NCBI GenBank assembly: GCA_963668245.2
Contig: OY764195.2
Location: 1,178,001 to 1,242,000, forward strand
Length of the DNA: 64,000 bases
Direction: 5' to 3'
Source: Anoxybacterium sp963668245
GTDB lineage: Bacteria; Bacillota; Clostridia; Peptostreptococcales; Anaerovoracaceae
Shown: one piece after another, positions 7,331 through 13,935 of the stretch
Layout: the number at the start of each line of letters is the position of its first letter
Position numbering within the stretch: position 1 is the first letter of the stretch
Notes under the pieces: model-generated
What the model saw: the letters and a program-made list of their open reading frames with translations, nothing else
Database searches by the model: none
Told to the model about the DNA's origin: nothing
Position numbers and translations under genes: made by a program

Positions 7331-7886
7331 CAAGATTTTCTTTTTGATATTTCATCAATAAAAACGAAACTAGCCAGGGAGATAGAGCGAGACGCTCATC
7401 CAGTTTGCTCTTGTAAAAGATAACTAGTGATGGGAGCGCAAGTTCTTCAATCGGTATAAATCCATAACGTTTGTTGAATTGTTTAACCAAAGGAGTATCG
7501 CGTTTTCCATGCAAGGTGAAGATATCAAATTTTTCTCCGTCACCATATACATAATCATCGAGAGTTCTACATTTTTTGGCAAGTTTCCAACAATAGTTGG
7601 CAACATCCCCTCTTGTATCCTCTATTACAAGCGGTATACGTAACCTTTGATCAAAGATATAGATACGAATATTGTTACTATATTTAGTTGGGCGGACAAG
7701 TTTTTTCTGAGAAGCATATTTCCAAATTTCATCTTTTAGACTACTGAGATAATTAGGAAATACGTTTCCTAATACAGACTTCATACAGCTGCAGTAAGTG
7801 GCCACATCATACTGGAATGTATCAAGTTCGCGTTTGAGTGGTAAATCGTACAAAAAAATTTCACTAGGCAAATCATTTTTAGACAT
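7284..7886 (-). CDS. Unknown 200-residue protein in antisense cassette (moron-like)
   Basis: A 200-residue soluble protein with no recognised family, seven cysteines and many aromatic residues. It reads against the early operon. An AGGAGG site precedes the ATG and a promoter of its own lies at 7921-7949. It sits between the two copies of a 122-bp repeat. This is the pattern of a moron: an independently expressed accessory gene in a prophage. Phage exclusion or host fitness roles are possible, but nothing in the sequence decides this. Confidence 0.7.
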   Translation of the reverse strand: MSKNDLPSEIFLYDLPLKRELDTFQYDVATYCSCMKSVLGNVFPNYLSSLKDEIWKYASQKKLVRPTKYSNNIRIYIFDQRLRIPLVIEDTRGDVANYCWKLAKKCRTLDDYVYGDGEKFDIFTLHGKRDTPLVKQFNKRYGFIPIEELALPSLVIFYKSKLDERLALSPWLVSFLLMKYQKENLVNWDEILDASCYCFE

Positions 7887-7920
7887 TTAGAATTCCTCCT
7901 ATTACCAATATATTTATTAG

Positions 7921-7949
7921 ATTTTACACTATGAGGAGAAATATAACAA
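7921..7949 (-). promoter_or_regulatory. Promoter for the antisense 200-residue gene
   Basis: Read on the minus strand, TTGTTA (7944-7949) and TAAAAT (7921-7926) are separated by exactly 17 bp and lie upstream of the AGGAGG and ATG of the gene ending at 7284. This allows expression from the lysogen independently of the early promoter. Confidence 0.55.
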
Positions 7950-7952
7950 CTA

Positions 7953-8074
7953 AGTCGAAACGGGAAAATCCCGTCTGCTGGATAAGGCCTACCAGCACTG
8001 ATGAGACAGGCCAGAAAGGAGAAACACCGATGTTACTAATCAAGAAAAATCCAGCCACCAAAAAGCAACTGGAT
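7953..8074 (+). repeat. 122-bp direct repeat, copy B
   Basis: Second identical copy of the sequence at 7089-7210, holding ribozyme 2, its ribosome binding site and the first 15 codons of the 8030 gene. Complete identity points to a recent duplication or ongoing gene conversion. Confidence 0.97.
7954..8012 (+). ncRNA. Type II hammerhead ribozyme 2
   Basis: Same sequence as ribozyme 1, shifted by 864 bp: GTC-GAAA at 7954-7960, a stem III hairpin, GTC at 7973-7975 with predicted cleavage after C7975, a stem I hairpin, CTGATGA at 7998-8004 and the pseudoknot strand AGGCC at 8008-8012. It precedes the AAAGGAG and ATG of the gene at 8030. Confidence 0.93.
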
Positions 8075-8254
8075 CAAAATGAAATGAAAGTAATGAGCCG
8101 TAAAGTAATGCGAGATGGTGTAAGAATATCGGGGAAATCATACTTTCATCCAGATCTAATTTATTTACTAGGCAGACATGTAAATGTGATTGTTGATGGA
8201 ATCACAGTATTCCTGATAAATGAAAATACATTTGTTACTCTGGAGGAAATATAA
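8030..8254 (+). CDS. Small phage protein resembling the MuA C-terminal beta-barrel
   Basis: A 74-residue protein. After the shared 15-residue N terminus, the part VMRDGVRISGKSYFHPDLIY followed by LGRHVNVIVDG and a short Val/Phe-rich end looks like the small beta-barrel that follows the catalytic core in Mu-type transposases (Mu-transpos_C). It stands alone here. The ATG at 8030 has AAAGGAG 8 bases upstream; an upstream in-frame TTG/ATG extension would translate the ribozyme and is rejected. It overlaps the convergent gene at 8235 by 20 bp. It may help or regulate the transposase, which is inference. Confidence 0.65.
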   Translation: MLLIKKNPATKKQLDQNEMKVMSRKVMRDGVRISGKSYFHPDLIYLLGRHVNVIVDGITVFLINENTFVTLEEI

Positions 8255-8462
8255 CTGTACCCTCGCCACCGTTCTGTTCATAAAGATGTTCTTTCACTTG
8301 AGAGTCAAATCGGTTATGCATTATTTTGTTAAAAGAGTCTAATACTTTTCTAGCGAATATAGGATCTTCCTTACTGAGTACAGCTAGAATTGCCGCAGCA
8401 AGAGGTTCTTTCATATATTGATCATCAGCAAGAATATCCTTGAGAGCTTCATATTCATTCAT
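8235..8462 (-). CDS. Small antisense protein of unknown function (second cassette)
   Basis: A 75-residue acidic protein (MNEYEALKDILADDQYMKEP...). No family is recognised. The ATG at 8462 has an AAAGGATG sequence upstream, and a promoter-like pair lies at 8485-8513. Longer upstream in-frame codons would run through the opposite strand of ribozyme 3 and are not used. Like the 200-residue gene it is convergent with, and slightly overlaps, the small plus-strand ORF of its own cassette. The repeated arrangement supports it being real. Confidence 0.6.
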   Translation of the reverse strand: MNEYEALKDILADDQYMKEPLAAAILAVLSKEDPIFARKVLDSFNKIMHNRFDSQVKEHLYEQNGGEGTVIFPPE

Positions 8463-8484
8463 AAAACCACATCCTTTCATCGAT

Positions 8485-8513
8485 AGGATAGCAAAAAAAC
8501 TAATGACATGCAA
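8485..8513 (-). promoter_or_regulatory. Promoter for the antisense 75-residue gene
   Basis: On the minus strand TTGCAT (8508-8513) and TATCCT (8485-8490) are separated by 17 bp, just upstream of the gene starting at 8462. The match to consensus is only moderate. Confidence 0.4.
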
Positions 8514-8516
8514 ATA

Positions 8517-8575
8517 GTCGAAACGGGAAAATCCCGTCTGTCGGATATGGCCTACCGACACTGATGAGACAGGCC
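8517..8575 (+). ncRNA. Type II hammerhead ribozyme 3 (covariant copy)
   Basis: Core and stem III are as in copies 1 and 2: GTC-GAAA at 8517-8523, stem III 8524-8528 with 8532-8536, cleavage triplet 8536-8538 with predicted cut after C8538, CTGATGA 8561-8567, GAC 8568-8570 and AGGCC 8571-8575. Stem I has changed on both sides to TGTCGG (8539-8544) and CCGACA (8555-8560), keeping all six pairs. Loop I differs by one base outside the pseudoknot. This covariation is strong evidence for the fold. Confidence 0.93.
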
Positions 8576-8594
8576 AGATTGGAGGATGCAAGCT

Positions 8595-8813
8595 ATGACA
8601 AGTGAAATAGAACAACGCAACAAGCAGATAAAAAAGAAGCTCATTGACCTTGATATGAACCAAAAGACACTTGCTGCCCTGATTGGAATAGCACCTGCGT
8701 ACCTCAACGATGTGCTATCTGGGAGGAAGTCCGGAAAGAAGTATGAGGCACAAATCATGCAGATTTTGTCTGATGAAGAAAATCGCAGGAAAGTCAAAAA
8801 AATTAGCGGATAG
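8595..8813 (+). CDS. Cro/C1-type HTH protein, Ner-like
   Basis: A 72-residue DNA-binding protein with one helix-turn-helix (MNQKTLAALIGIAPAYLNDV). It lies directly upstream of the transposase, the position of ner in phage Mu, so it probably limits early transcription or the repressor promoter. The ATG at 8595 is preferred (GGAGG 9 bases upstream) over the in-frame ATG at 8586, which touches the GGAGG. Its leader starts just after ribozyme 3, so a cleaved mRNA for this gene would begin with a 5'-hydroxyl about 56 nt before the ATG. Confidence 0.8.
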   Translation: MTSEIEQRNKQIKKKLIDLDMNQKTLAALIGIAPAYLNDVLSGRKSGKKYEAQIMQILSDEENRRKVKKISG

Positions 8814-8824
8814 GAGGTGAGATT

Positions 8825-10777
8825 TTGAACGGTGAAATATATCTAACATTGCAAGAAGTGATGGAGTTGGAAGAGAAGACAAGTGCTGCATTAAGGATGC
8901 AAATTTTAAGAGGCAAACTGAATGCCATCAAAATAGAAACTGGCATAAAATGCGGATTTGAATACCGCATTCCGCTTTCAGAGCTGTCGGATTTGGCAAA
9001 AAAGAAATATTTTGCCGAACAAAAAACTATCTCCGCATTAGATATCGAAGAAATCACTGGAGTGAAGACGATCAAAAATATTAGTCTTGAGCAGCTGACA
9101 GCAGCGCAGCGTGAAGATGCATATTTCTGGGACCAGGTACTAAAGGACTGGAAAGCATTTACTTCTGAAAAACCAAAAGCCAGGACTGAGATGACCAAGC
9201 AATTTGTTGAAAACTTCAATGAAAGCAACGACAGAAAAATATCAGTACGCACCCTTTATGATAAAAACAAGCTATATAAGGAATGTGGTGTTGCTGGACT
9301 TGCTGATGGGCGTATGAATCATGAAAAAAAAGGTCATCGGATTGATGAACAAATTTGGTCCGTCTTTACACAGTGGTACCTTGATGAAAATAAACCATCT
9401 TTAAGCTATTTATATACAATACTGGAGGAATGGATCCGAAAAGAAAACCTATCAATCAAAATGCCATCAGAGGCAACTTTCCGACGGGCAGTAGACCAGA
9501 TACCAGTGCCAGTTATTAAGTACTTTAGAGAAGGAAACAAGGTCTTTGAAGATGAATGTCTGCCGTACATCGTCAGAATTTATGAAAAGATTACTTCTAA
9601 TGAATATTGGTCATCGGATTACCACACGCTGGATATGATGGTCAGGGATGATCTCACTGGTGAAGTATATAGGCCGCATATCGTAACTTGGATTGATATA
9701 CGAAGCAGAAAAGTATTGGCAATGAGAATGCGTAGGAACAGTGATAGTGACGGTCAAATTCTTGCCTTTAGAGATGCTGCAATAAAATTTGGGCTGCCTG
9801 ATAATGCATACCTGGACAATGGTCGTGAATATCTCGTACATGACTTTGGCGGCCGTGGAAAAAGAAAGACAGATGAAAAAGCAAACTACGGTACAGCAAT
9901 GCTGGAAAGGCTAAATATACGGATGGTAAACGCGAAGGTGCGCAATGGAAAGGCCAAGGTAATAGAGCGGTCTTTCAAACAGGTTTCAGCAGAGTTTTCA
10001 AAGCTCTTTATTACATACTGCGGTAACCGTCCAGAAAATAGACCAGAACGTCATAATGATGTATTAAAGAAGATTGATAACATACCGCTTGCCAGTGAAG
10101 TGCTAAAAGATCTAACCACATATATTGAAGGCATATATAATCAGCGTGAATCAGAAGCATCTGGACTGGAAGGACTTACACCGAATCAGTGTTATGCGAA
10201 AAACTTGATCACAAAGCGTGCCATCACCAGCGATCAGGCAAACATCATGCTTCTGCGTAGCGAAAAAATGCAGAGCGTATGTAGAGAGGGTGTCTTTGTG
10301 AATGTCGGCAAGAAAAAGGTATGGTTCTTTGATGCTGAATTTGCAAGCAACCACATGAAGAGTAAAGTTATTGTCCGCTTTGATCCAGATAATCTGGAAT
10401 CAGTCAGAGTATATGATGAACACGAAGTGTTTATGGCAGTACTTGATAGAATGCCAGAAGGTGGATATGAAGGTGCTGCGGACACAGAAGCAATCAAGTT
10501 TGTCAGTGCTGAAAAGAGAAAAGTCACCAGAGCTGTTAAAAATTTTGTGGAAAATCAGCGTGAAATCATGGAAGCACCAGACCTTCGGGATATCGTAATG
10601 AGCATTGCAAGAGAAAATATTGAGAGGGAAAATATCAATTACGAAGCATCTGTACTTGATGTGAGCTTCCAAAAGGAATTAGAAAAAGAAACGTTACTCA
10701 AATCAGCTGTAGGCGGTGAGCCGATTGTTGATTTTAATAAAATGATAAACAATGCTAAAAAATCGAAAGGAGATTGA
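8825..10777 (+). CDS. MuA-like DDE transposase
   Basis: A 650-residue recombinase for integration and replicative transposition of the phage. The N-terminal about 60 residues look like the Mu-type winged-helix DNA-binding domain. The catalytic triad is Asp265 (SSDYHTLD), Asp331 (YLDNGREY) and Glu381 (KAKVIERSF), with spacing very close to MuA (269/336/392). A beta-barrel and a helical C-terminal tail, which in Mu contacts MuB and ClpX, follow. The start is TTG at 8825 with AGGAGGTGA upstream. Its stop lies 5 bp before the ATG of the MuB-like gene, so the pair is co-translated. Confidence 0.95.
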   Translation: MNGEIYLTLQEVMELEEKTSAALRMQILRGKLNAIKIETGIKCGFEYRIPLSELSDLAKKKYFAEQKTISALDIEEITGVKTIKNISLEQLTAAQREDAYFWDQVLKDWKAFTSEKPKARTEMTKQFVENFNESNDRKISVRTLYDKNKLYKECGVAGLADGRMNHEKKGHRIDEQIWSVFTQWYLDENKPSLSYLYTILEEWIRKENLSIKMPSEATFRRAVDQIPVPVIKYFREGNKVFEDECLPYIVRIYEKITSNEYWSSDYHTLDMMVRDDLTGEVYRPHIVTWIDIRSRKVLAMRMRRNSDSDGQILAFRDAAIKFGLPDNAYLDNGREYLVHDFGGRGKRKTDEKANYGTAMLERLNIRMVNAKVRNGKAKVIERSFKQVSAEFSKLFITYCGNRPENRPERHNDVLKKIDNIPLASEVLKDLTTYIEGIYNQRESEASGLEGLTPNQCYAKNLITKRAITSDQANIMLLRSEKMQSVCREGVFVNVGKKKVWFFDAEFASNHMKSKVIVRFDPDNLESVRVYDEHEVFMAVLDRMPEGGYEGAADTEAIKFVSAEKRKVTRAVKNFVENQREIMEAPDLRDIVMSIARENIERENINYEASVLDVSFQKELEKETLLKSAVGGEPIVDFNKMINNAKKSKGD

Positions 10778-10782
10778 TTGGT

Positions 10783-11694
10783 ATGACAATGGATTTATTA
10801 CAAGAAAAGTGTCTTAGTTACATGGAGGCAAAAGGACTAAGCCAGGTCAAGCTGGCAGGAAAAATTGGCATTGCTGAGAGTACATTTTCGAGATGGCTCA
10901 AAGGTACCTATCCAAACCCAGAAACAATTTCAGAAAAGGTAAAGGTGTACTTTGAAAAAGAGGAATCCAGAGCAGAAACCTCTTCATCTGGCCAGATTGT
11001 ATTTGCCATGACCAGCATGAGCCAAAAAATAGTCAATGTGCTTGACTATTGCAGGCTGCAAAGAATCATCGGTGTTATTCCTGGTGATGCAGGAGTGGGA
11101 AAAACATTTACCTGCAGAGAGTGGATGAGAGATAAGCCAGATGTGGCTATGCTCACAATCAATCCTGTGTTTGCAAATCCGAAAGCTTTTTTAAAGCTGC
11201 TTGCAAGAGCTCTGAAAACCAGCAAATCTGGATCCAGTGATGAGATGCTGCTGGATGTGTTTGACCATCTGCGCAGCCGTGACATGACAATCATTATTGA
11301 TGAAGCTCAGCACCTCACCAGGCGTACATTGGAAATCATCCGAAATATCAACGATGAAACGGGAACGGCAATCATTTTGGTTGGGAATGAAACAATATAC
11401 TCTAAGCTCACTGGAAAGCAGCAAGCGGAATTTGCACAGCTTTTCTCCAGAATTGCAATGAAGTCAGGGCACTTGCTGACGGATCTATTTAAACCATCAG
11501 ATGTAAGATGCGTATTTTGCTTTGATAGGGATGATGATGAGACAGATCTGTCTGTTGAATATCTCCTTCGGATCTGCAGGAGTAAGTATGGACTTCGTGG
11601 CGCAGTGCATGTATACACCAACGCGAAGAACAACGATGATATCACTCAAAATGGATTAAAGGCCATGGCAACTGCAATGGGAATTACAGCATAA
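10783..11694 (+). CDS. MuB-like transposition target-selection ATPase
   Basis: A 303-residue AAA+ protein. An N-terminal helix-turn-helix (residues about 18-45, QVKLAGKIGIAESTFSRWLK) precedes the ATPase domain with Walker A GDAGVGKT (101-108) and Walker B IIIDEAQ (170-176). In Mu, MuB binds target DNA, stimulates MuA and gives target immunity. ATG 10783 is chosen because AAAGGAG lies 10 bases upstream; a TTG at 10774 is too close to it. It lies directly behind the transposase gene, as in Mu. Confidence 0.93.
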   Translation: MTMDLLQEKCLSYMEAKGLSQVKLAGKIGIAESTFSRWLKGTYPNPETISEKVKVYFEKEESRAETSSSGQIVFAMTSMSQKIVNVLDYCRLQRIIGVIPGDAGVGKTFTCREWMRDKPDVAMLTINPVFANPKAFLKLLARALKTSKSGSSDEMLLDVFDHLRSRDMTIIIDEAQHLTRRTLEIIRNINDETGTAIILVGNETIYSKLTGKQQAEFAQLFSRIAMKSGHLLTDLFKPSDVRCVFCFDRDDDETDLSVEYLLRICRSKYGLRGAVHVYTNAKNNDDITQNGLKAMATAMGITA

Positions 11695-11784
11695 GCCACA
11701 GCCTCTAATCAACCAAAATCAACTGAATGATATCACAAACTGTTCAAGCTGTAAATTGAAATCCATGATTGGAGAACAAAAAAA

Positions 11785-12003
11785 ATGAACATTGATTTTA
11801 AAAGTATGATGAAAAAACCAAAAGAAGTTGGAACAGAGATATGGGTTTTAGATGGTCATGGAAAGCTTGTTGGTCGGTATGATACCGTTCTTCTGGCCAA
11901 AGACTGGCTTGCTATGAACAATGACGAATTTTATAAACTATATGGTTTCAGCTGGGTGCCTCCTAGTAAAATCCAGAAACAAGCAAGGCTGCTCTTGCAG
12001 TAG
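11785..12003 (+). CDS. Small phage protein, unknown
   Basis: A 72-residue soluble protein with a good GGAG site. No family is recognised. It contains a short beta-rich start (TEIWVLDGHGKLVGRYDTVL) and an aromatic middle. It opens the group of small accessory genes between the transposition genes and GemA. The 90-bp gap before it holds nothing notable. Confidence 0.65.
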   Translation: MNIDFKSMMKKPKEVGTEIWVLDGHGKLVGRYDTVLLAKDWLAMNNDEFYKLYGFSWVPPSKIQKQARLLLQ

Positions 12004-12024
12004 CTTTTGAAATGGAGGTTTTAA

Positions 12025-12297
12025 ATGGCACATATTGAAATTTGGCATCGCTGCCCTGTTTGTAACAGGACACATAAGAGCCATGGGGATGCAATTGCTT
12101 GTAGAAACGGACATCCTCCTAAAGCAGAGAAATGGGCAGTAGGTAAAGGTGGTAAAGCCGTTATTATTTTCAACAATTATCATCCAGATAGTATCCATGG
12201 CATAAACGGTGCATTGCGTGAAGCGGATTTGAGCGATATCATCGCAGTCCGCAAAGTGCAGTTGGAAGAGATGATGAAAGGAAAATCAAATGATTAA
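12025..12297 (+). CDS. Small zinc-ribbon-like phage protein
   Basis: A 90-residue protein with a CPVCNRTH motif followed by a second Cys and His (ACRNGHPP), consistent with one zinc-binding knuckle near the N terminus. The function is not known. A GGAGG site precedes it, and its 3' end overlaps the next gene by 8 bp. Confidence 0.65.
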   Translation: MAHIEIWHRCPVCNRTHKSHGDAIACRNGHPPKAEKWAVGKGGKAVIIFNNYHPDSIHGINGALREADLSDIIAVRKVQLEEMMKGKSND

Positions 12298-12472
12298 GCG
12301 TTTAATATCAAAGATAAAGAACTATTTTTCCCGTGAACGATGCTACAACCAGCGTGAAAATACAGGACATGCAATCATGGGATGCTGCTGTGGAATGTAT
12401 GGCGGGGATAAATCGACAGGGTACCTATCATATCAGTGCGTTGACTGCCCACATCATATCTTTGTGGATTAG
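12290..12472 (+). CDS. Small cysteine-rich phage protein
   Basis: A 60-residue protein with a basic N terminus and two cysteine clusters (GCCCGMYGG and CVDCPHHIF), suggesting metal binding. No family is recognised. It overlaps the preceding gene by 8 bp, indicating translational coupling. Confidence 0.55.
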   Translation: MIKRLISKIKNYFSRERCYNQRENTGHAIMGCCCGMYGGDKSTGYLSYQCVDCPHHIFVD

Positions 12473-12501
12473 TTTCTACTAATTCGTGAAAGGAGAATGT
12501 T

Positions 12502-12768
12502 ATGAATATATCTTTACCTTGCGATATAGGAGATAAGGTTTATGTAAATAAGAAAACATTACCTTACAATTATCTGCATCCGCTTGATGGATGCAAGGAC
12601 TTTGCGGAATGTAACGTAATAGGCTTTGCTATAACAAAAAGCGGAGTGTTTATGAAAATGGATGCATTGTATCCGTCAAGAATGAACCGAAGAGGATATT
12701 TGCGATATTCAATCGGTGCGATTGGAAAGACTGTGTTTTTAACCAATCCAAATCTCAAAACAGAATGA
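12502..12768 (+). CDS. Small phage protein, unknown
   Basis: An 88-residue protein beginning MNISLPCDIGDKVYVNKK, with the look of a small beta-barrel or SH3-like fold. Phages often encode such proteins in the accessory early region with no known role. AAAGGAG precedes the ATG. Confidence 0.65.
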   Translation: MNISLPCDIGDKVYVNKKTLPYNYLHPLDGCKDFAECNVIGFAITKSGVFMKMDALYPSRMNRRGYLRYSIGAIGKTVFLTNPNLKTE

Positions 12769-12792
12769 TTATTAGTTCATGAGGAGGATGCT

Positions 12793-13317
12793 ATGGGATA
12801 CAAAAAAGCAAAGTATGTGAAGTGGCATAACAACTATGATGATGTTCTCGTACTTGGAAATGAGTATGACGTACACGGAGAAAAGGATGAATGGCTTTAT
12901 ATTCAAGACCAAAAAGGAAGTTATCAATATTATAGAAAGGATTGCTTTGAAATAGTAGCGGCTGAGGGTTCTGGTGAGTTTGATAAATTTCAAAAGGCAT
13001 TTAAGTTAGCTTGCCGTACTCTTGGAAATCATGCAGATTGCCCCGCCTTATTCTTTGGTGAAACAGGATGGCCTGAGTGTAATGGTGAGTTGGACCAATG
13101 CGGTGATCGGGAACAGTGGGAATGCTGGCAGAAATATTTTCTAGAGCGTATTGAAAATGTAAAATGTGAGCTTTGTAGGTGGCACGTGGATTGTATCTGC
13201 GTTGTCTGTGAAGAGGGCAATACAGTTGTTTGTAAACTGAAAAGCAAACACATGAAAAAAGACGATACGTGTGAGAGGGGCGAACTTGATGAAGTACATT
13301 TGGACAAAGTACGCTGA
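12793..13317 (+). CDS. Cysteine-rich phage protein, unknown
   Basis: A 174-residue protein with an N-terminal beta-rich part (about residues 1-60) and a Cys-rich C-terminal half (CPALFF, CELCRWHVDCICVVC) that could bind zinc. No family is recognised. GAGGAGG precedes the ATG. Its last 29 bases overlap the next gene. Confidence 0.65.
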   Translation: MGYKKAKYVKWHNNYDDVLVLGNEYDVHGEKDEWLYIQDQKGSYQYYRKDCFEIVAAEGSGEFDKFQKAFKLACRTLGNHADCPALFFGETGWPECNGELDQCGDREQWECWQKYFLERIENVKCELCRWHVDCICVVCEEGNTVVCKLKSKHMKKDDTCERGELDEVHLDKVR

Positions 13318-13483
13318 AGAGCGGGCAAAAGAACTTGGACGGCCACCACGAAAGGCGGGAACCGAAGCTAGTTGCGGTGGCGAACCCATAAGTAGGCCGA
13401 TGTCACTTGCATGGATTGATAGGGGCTTGATTGAAGCGGTGGAAGAGAATAATGGTGAAAATCAAATGGGGGAGGTCAAGTGA
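13289..13483 (+). CDS. Small phage protein, unknown
   Basis: A 64-residue protein (MKYIWTKYAEERAKELGRPP...). The ATG at 13289 overlaps the preceding gene; a GTG at 13271 is possible but has no good site of its own. Its stop overlaps the start region of the next gene. Nothing indicates a function. Confidence 0.5.
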   Translation: MKYIWTKYAEERAKELGRPPRKAGTEASCGGEPISRPMSLAWIDRGLIEAVEENNGENQMGEVK

Positions 13484-13680
13484 TGGAAGAAAATGCTTGT
13501 CGTCACTGTAAGGACAGATACCCTGCTTGTCAGGATCATTGCCAGTTTGGGATAGCGCGAGCAGAAAAAGAAAAAATCAGACGTGAAACGATAAAAAAAG
13601 CGAGGAATGAAGAAACCAGATTTAATGCATACAAATTTGATCGTATCTTTGCAACCAAACAAAGATGCAACATGATTTAG
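13483..13680 (+). CDS. Small zinc-finger-like phage protein
   Basis: A 65-residue protein with an N-terminal CRHCKDRYPACQDHC motif (four cysteines plus histidines) and a basic coiled-coil-like tail. Similar CxxC...CxxxC short proteins are common in Bacillota prophages and have no assigned role. GGGAGGTCAAG lies just before the ATG at 13483. Confidence 0.65.
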   Translation: MEENACRHCKDRYPACQDHCQFGIARAEKEKIRRETIKKARNEETRFNAYKFDRIFATKQRCNMI

Positions 13681-13692
13681 GAGGTACATCCC

Positions 13693-13935
13693 ATGGAAAA
13701 GAAAATCGGAAAATCAGGATCACTCACGATACCCAGCAGTTTGCGTAGAGAACTAGGCATTCAGGGTAAAGAAAAAGTGGATATTTCAGTTTGTGATAAC
13801 GGAGATCTGCTGGTAAGCAGAATTGCAGGTTCTTGCGTCTTTTGTGGCTCACACGAAAGCATTAAGGCATATAAAGGCCGTTTTGTTTGCGAGAGCTGCG
13901 GAAAAGATCTAGGAGGTATGTTTGATGGAAAATAG
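13693..13935 (+). CDS. AbrB/SpoVT-type DNA-binding protein with zinc ribbon
   Basis: An 80-residue protein. Residues 1-45 are an AbrB/MazE-like swapped-hairpin domain (KIGKSGSLTIPSSLRRELGI). Residues about 48-75 carry CVFCGSHES and CESCGKDL, a four-cysteine zinc ribbon. It is probably a transcription regulator acting on phage or host promoters. The last codons overlap the next gene and contain its AGGAGGT site. Confidence 0.75.
   Translation: MEKKIGKSGSLTIPSSLRRELGIQGKEKVDISVCDNGDLLVSRIAGSCVFCGSHESIKAYKGRFVCESCGKDLGGMFDGK

Noticed and set aside
7931..8029. Upstream in-frame extension of the 8030 gene through ribozyme 2
   Set aside because: It would translate the ribozyme; the ATG at 8030 has a well-placed AAAGGAG and the RNA structure explains the sequence conservation.
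8463..8663. N-terminal extension of the 75-residue antisense gene across ribozyme 3
   Set aside because: The extension is the complement of the ribozyme and of the HTH gene; the internal ATG at 8462 has its own site.
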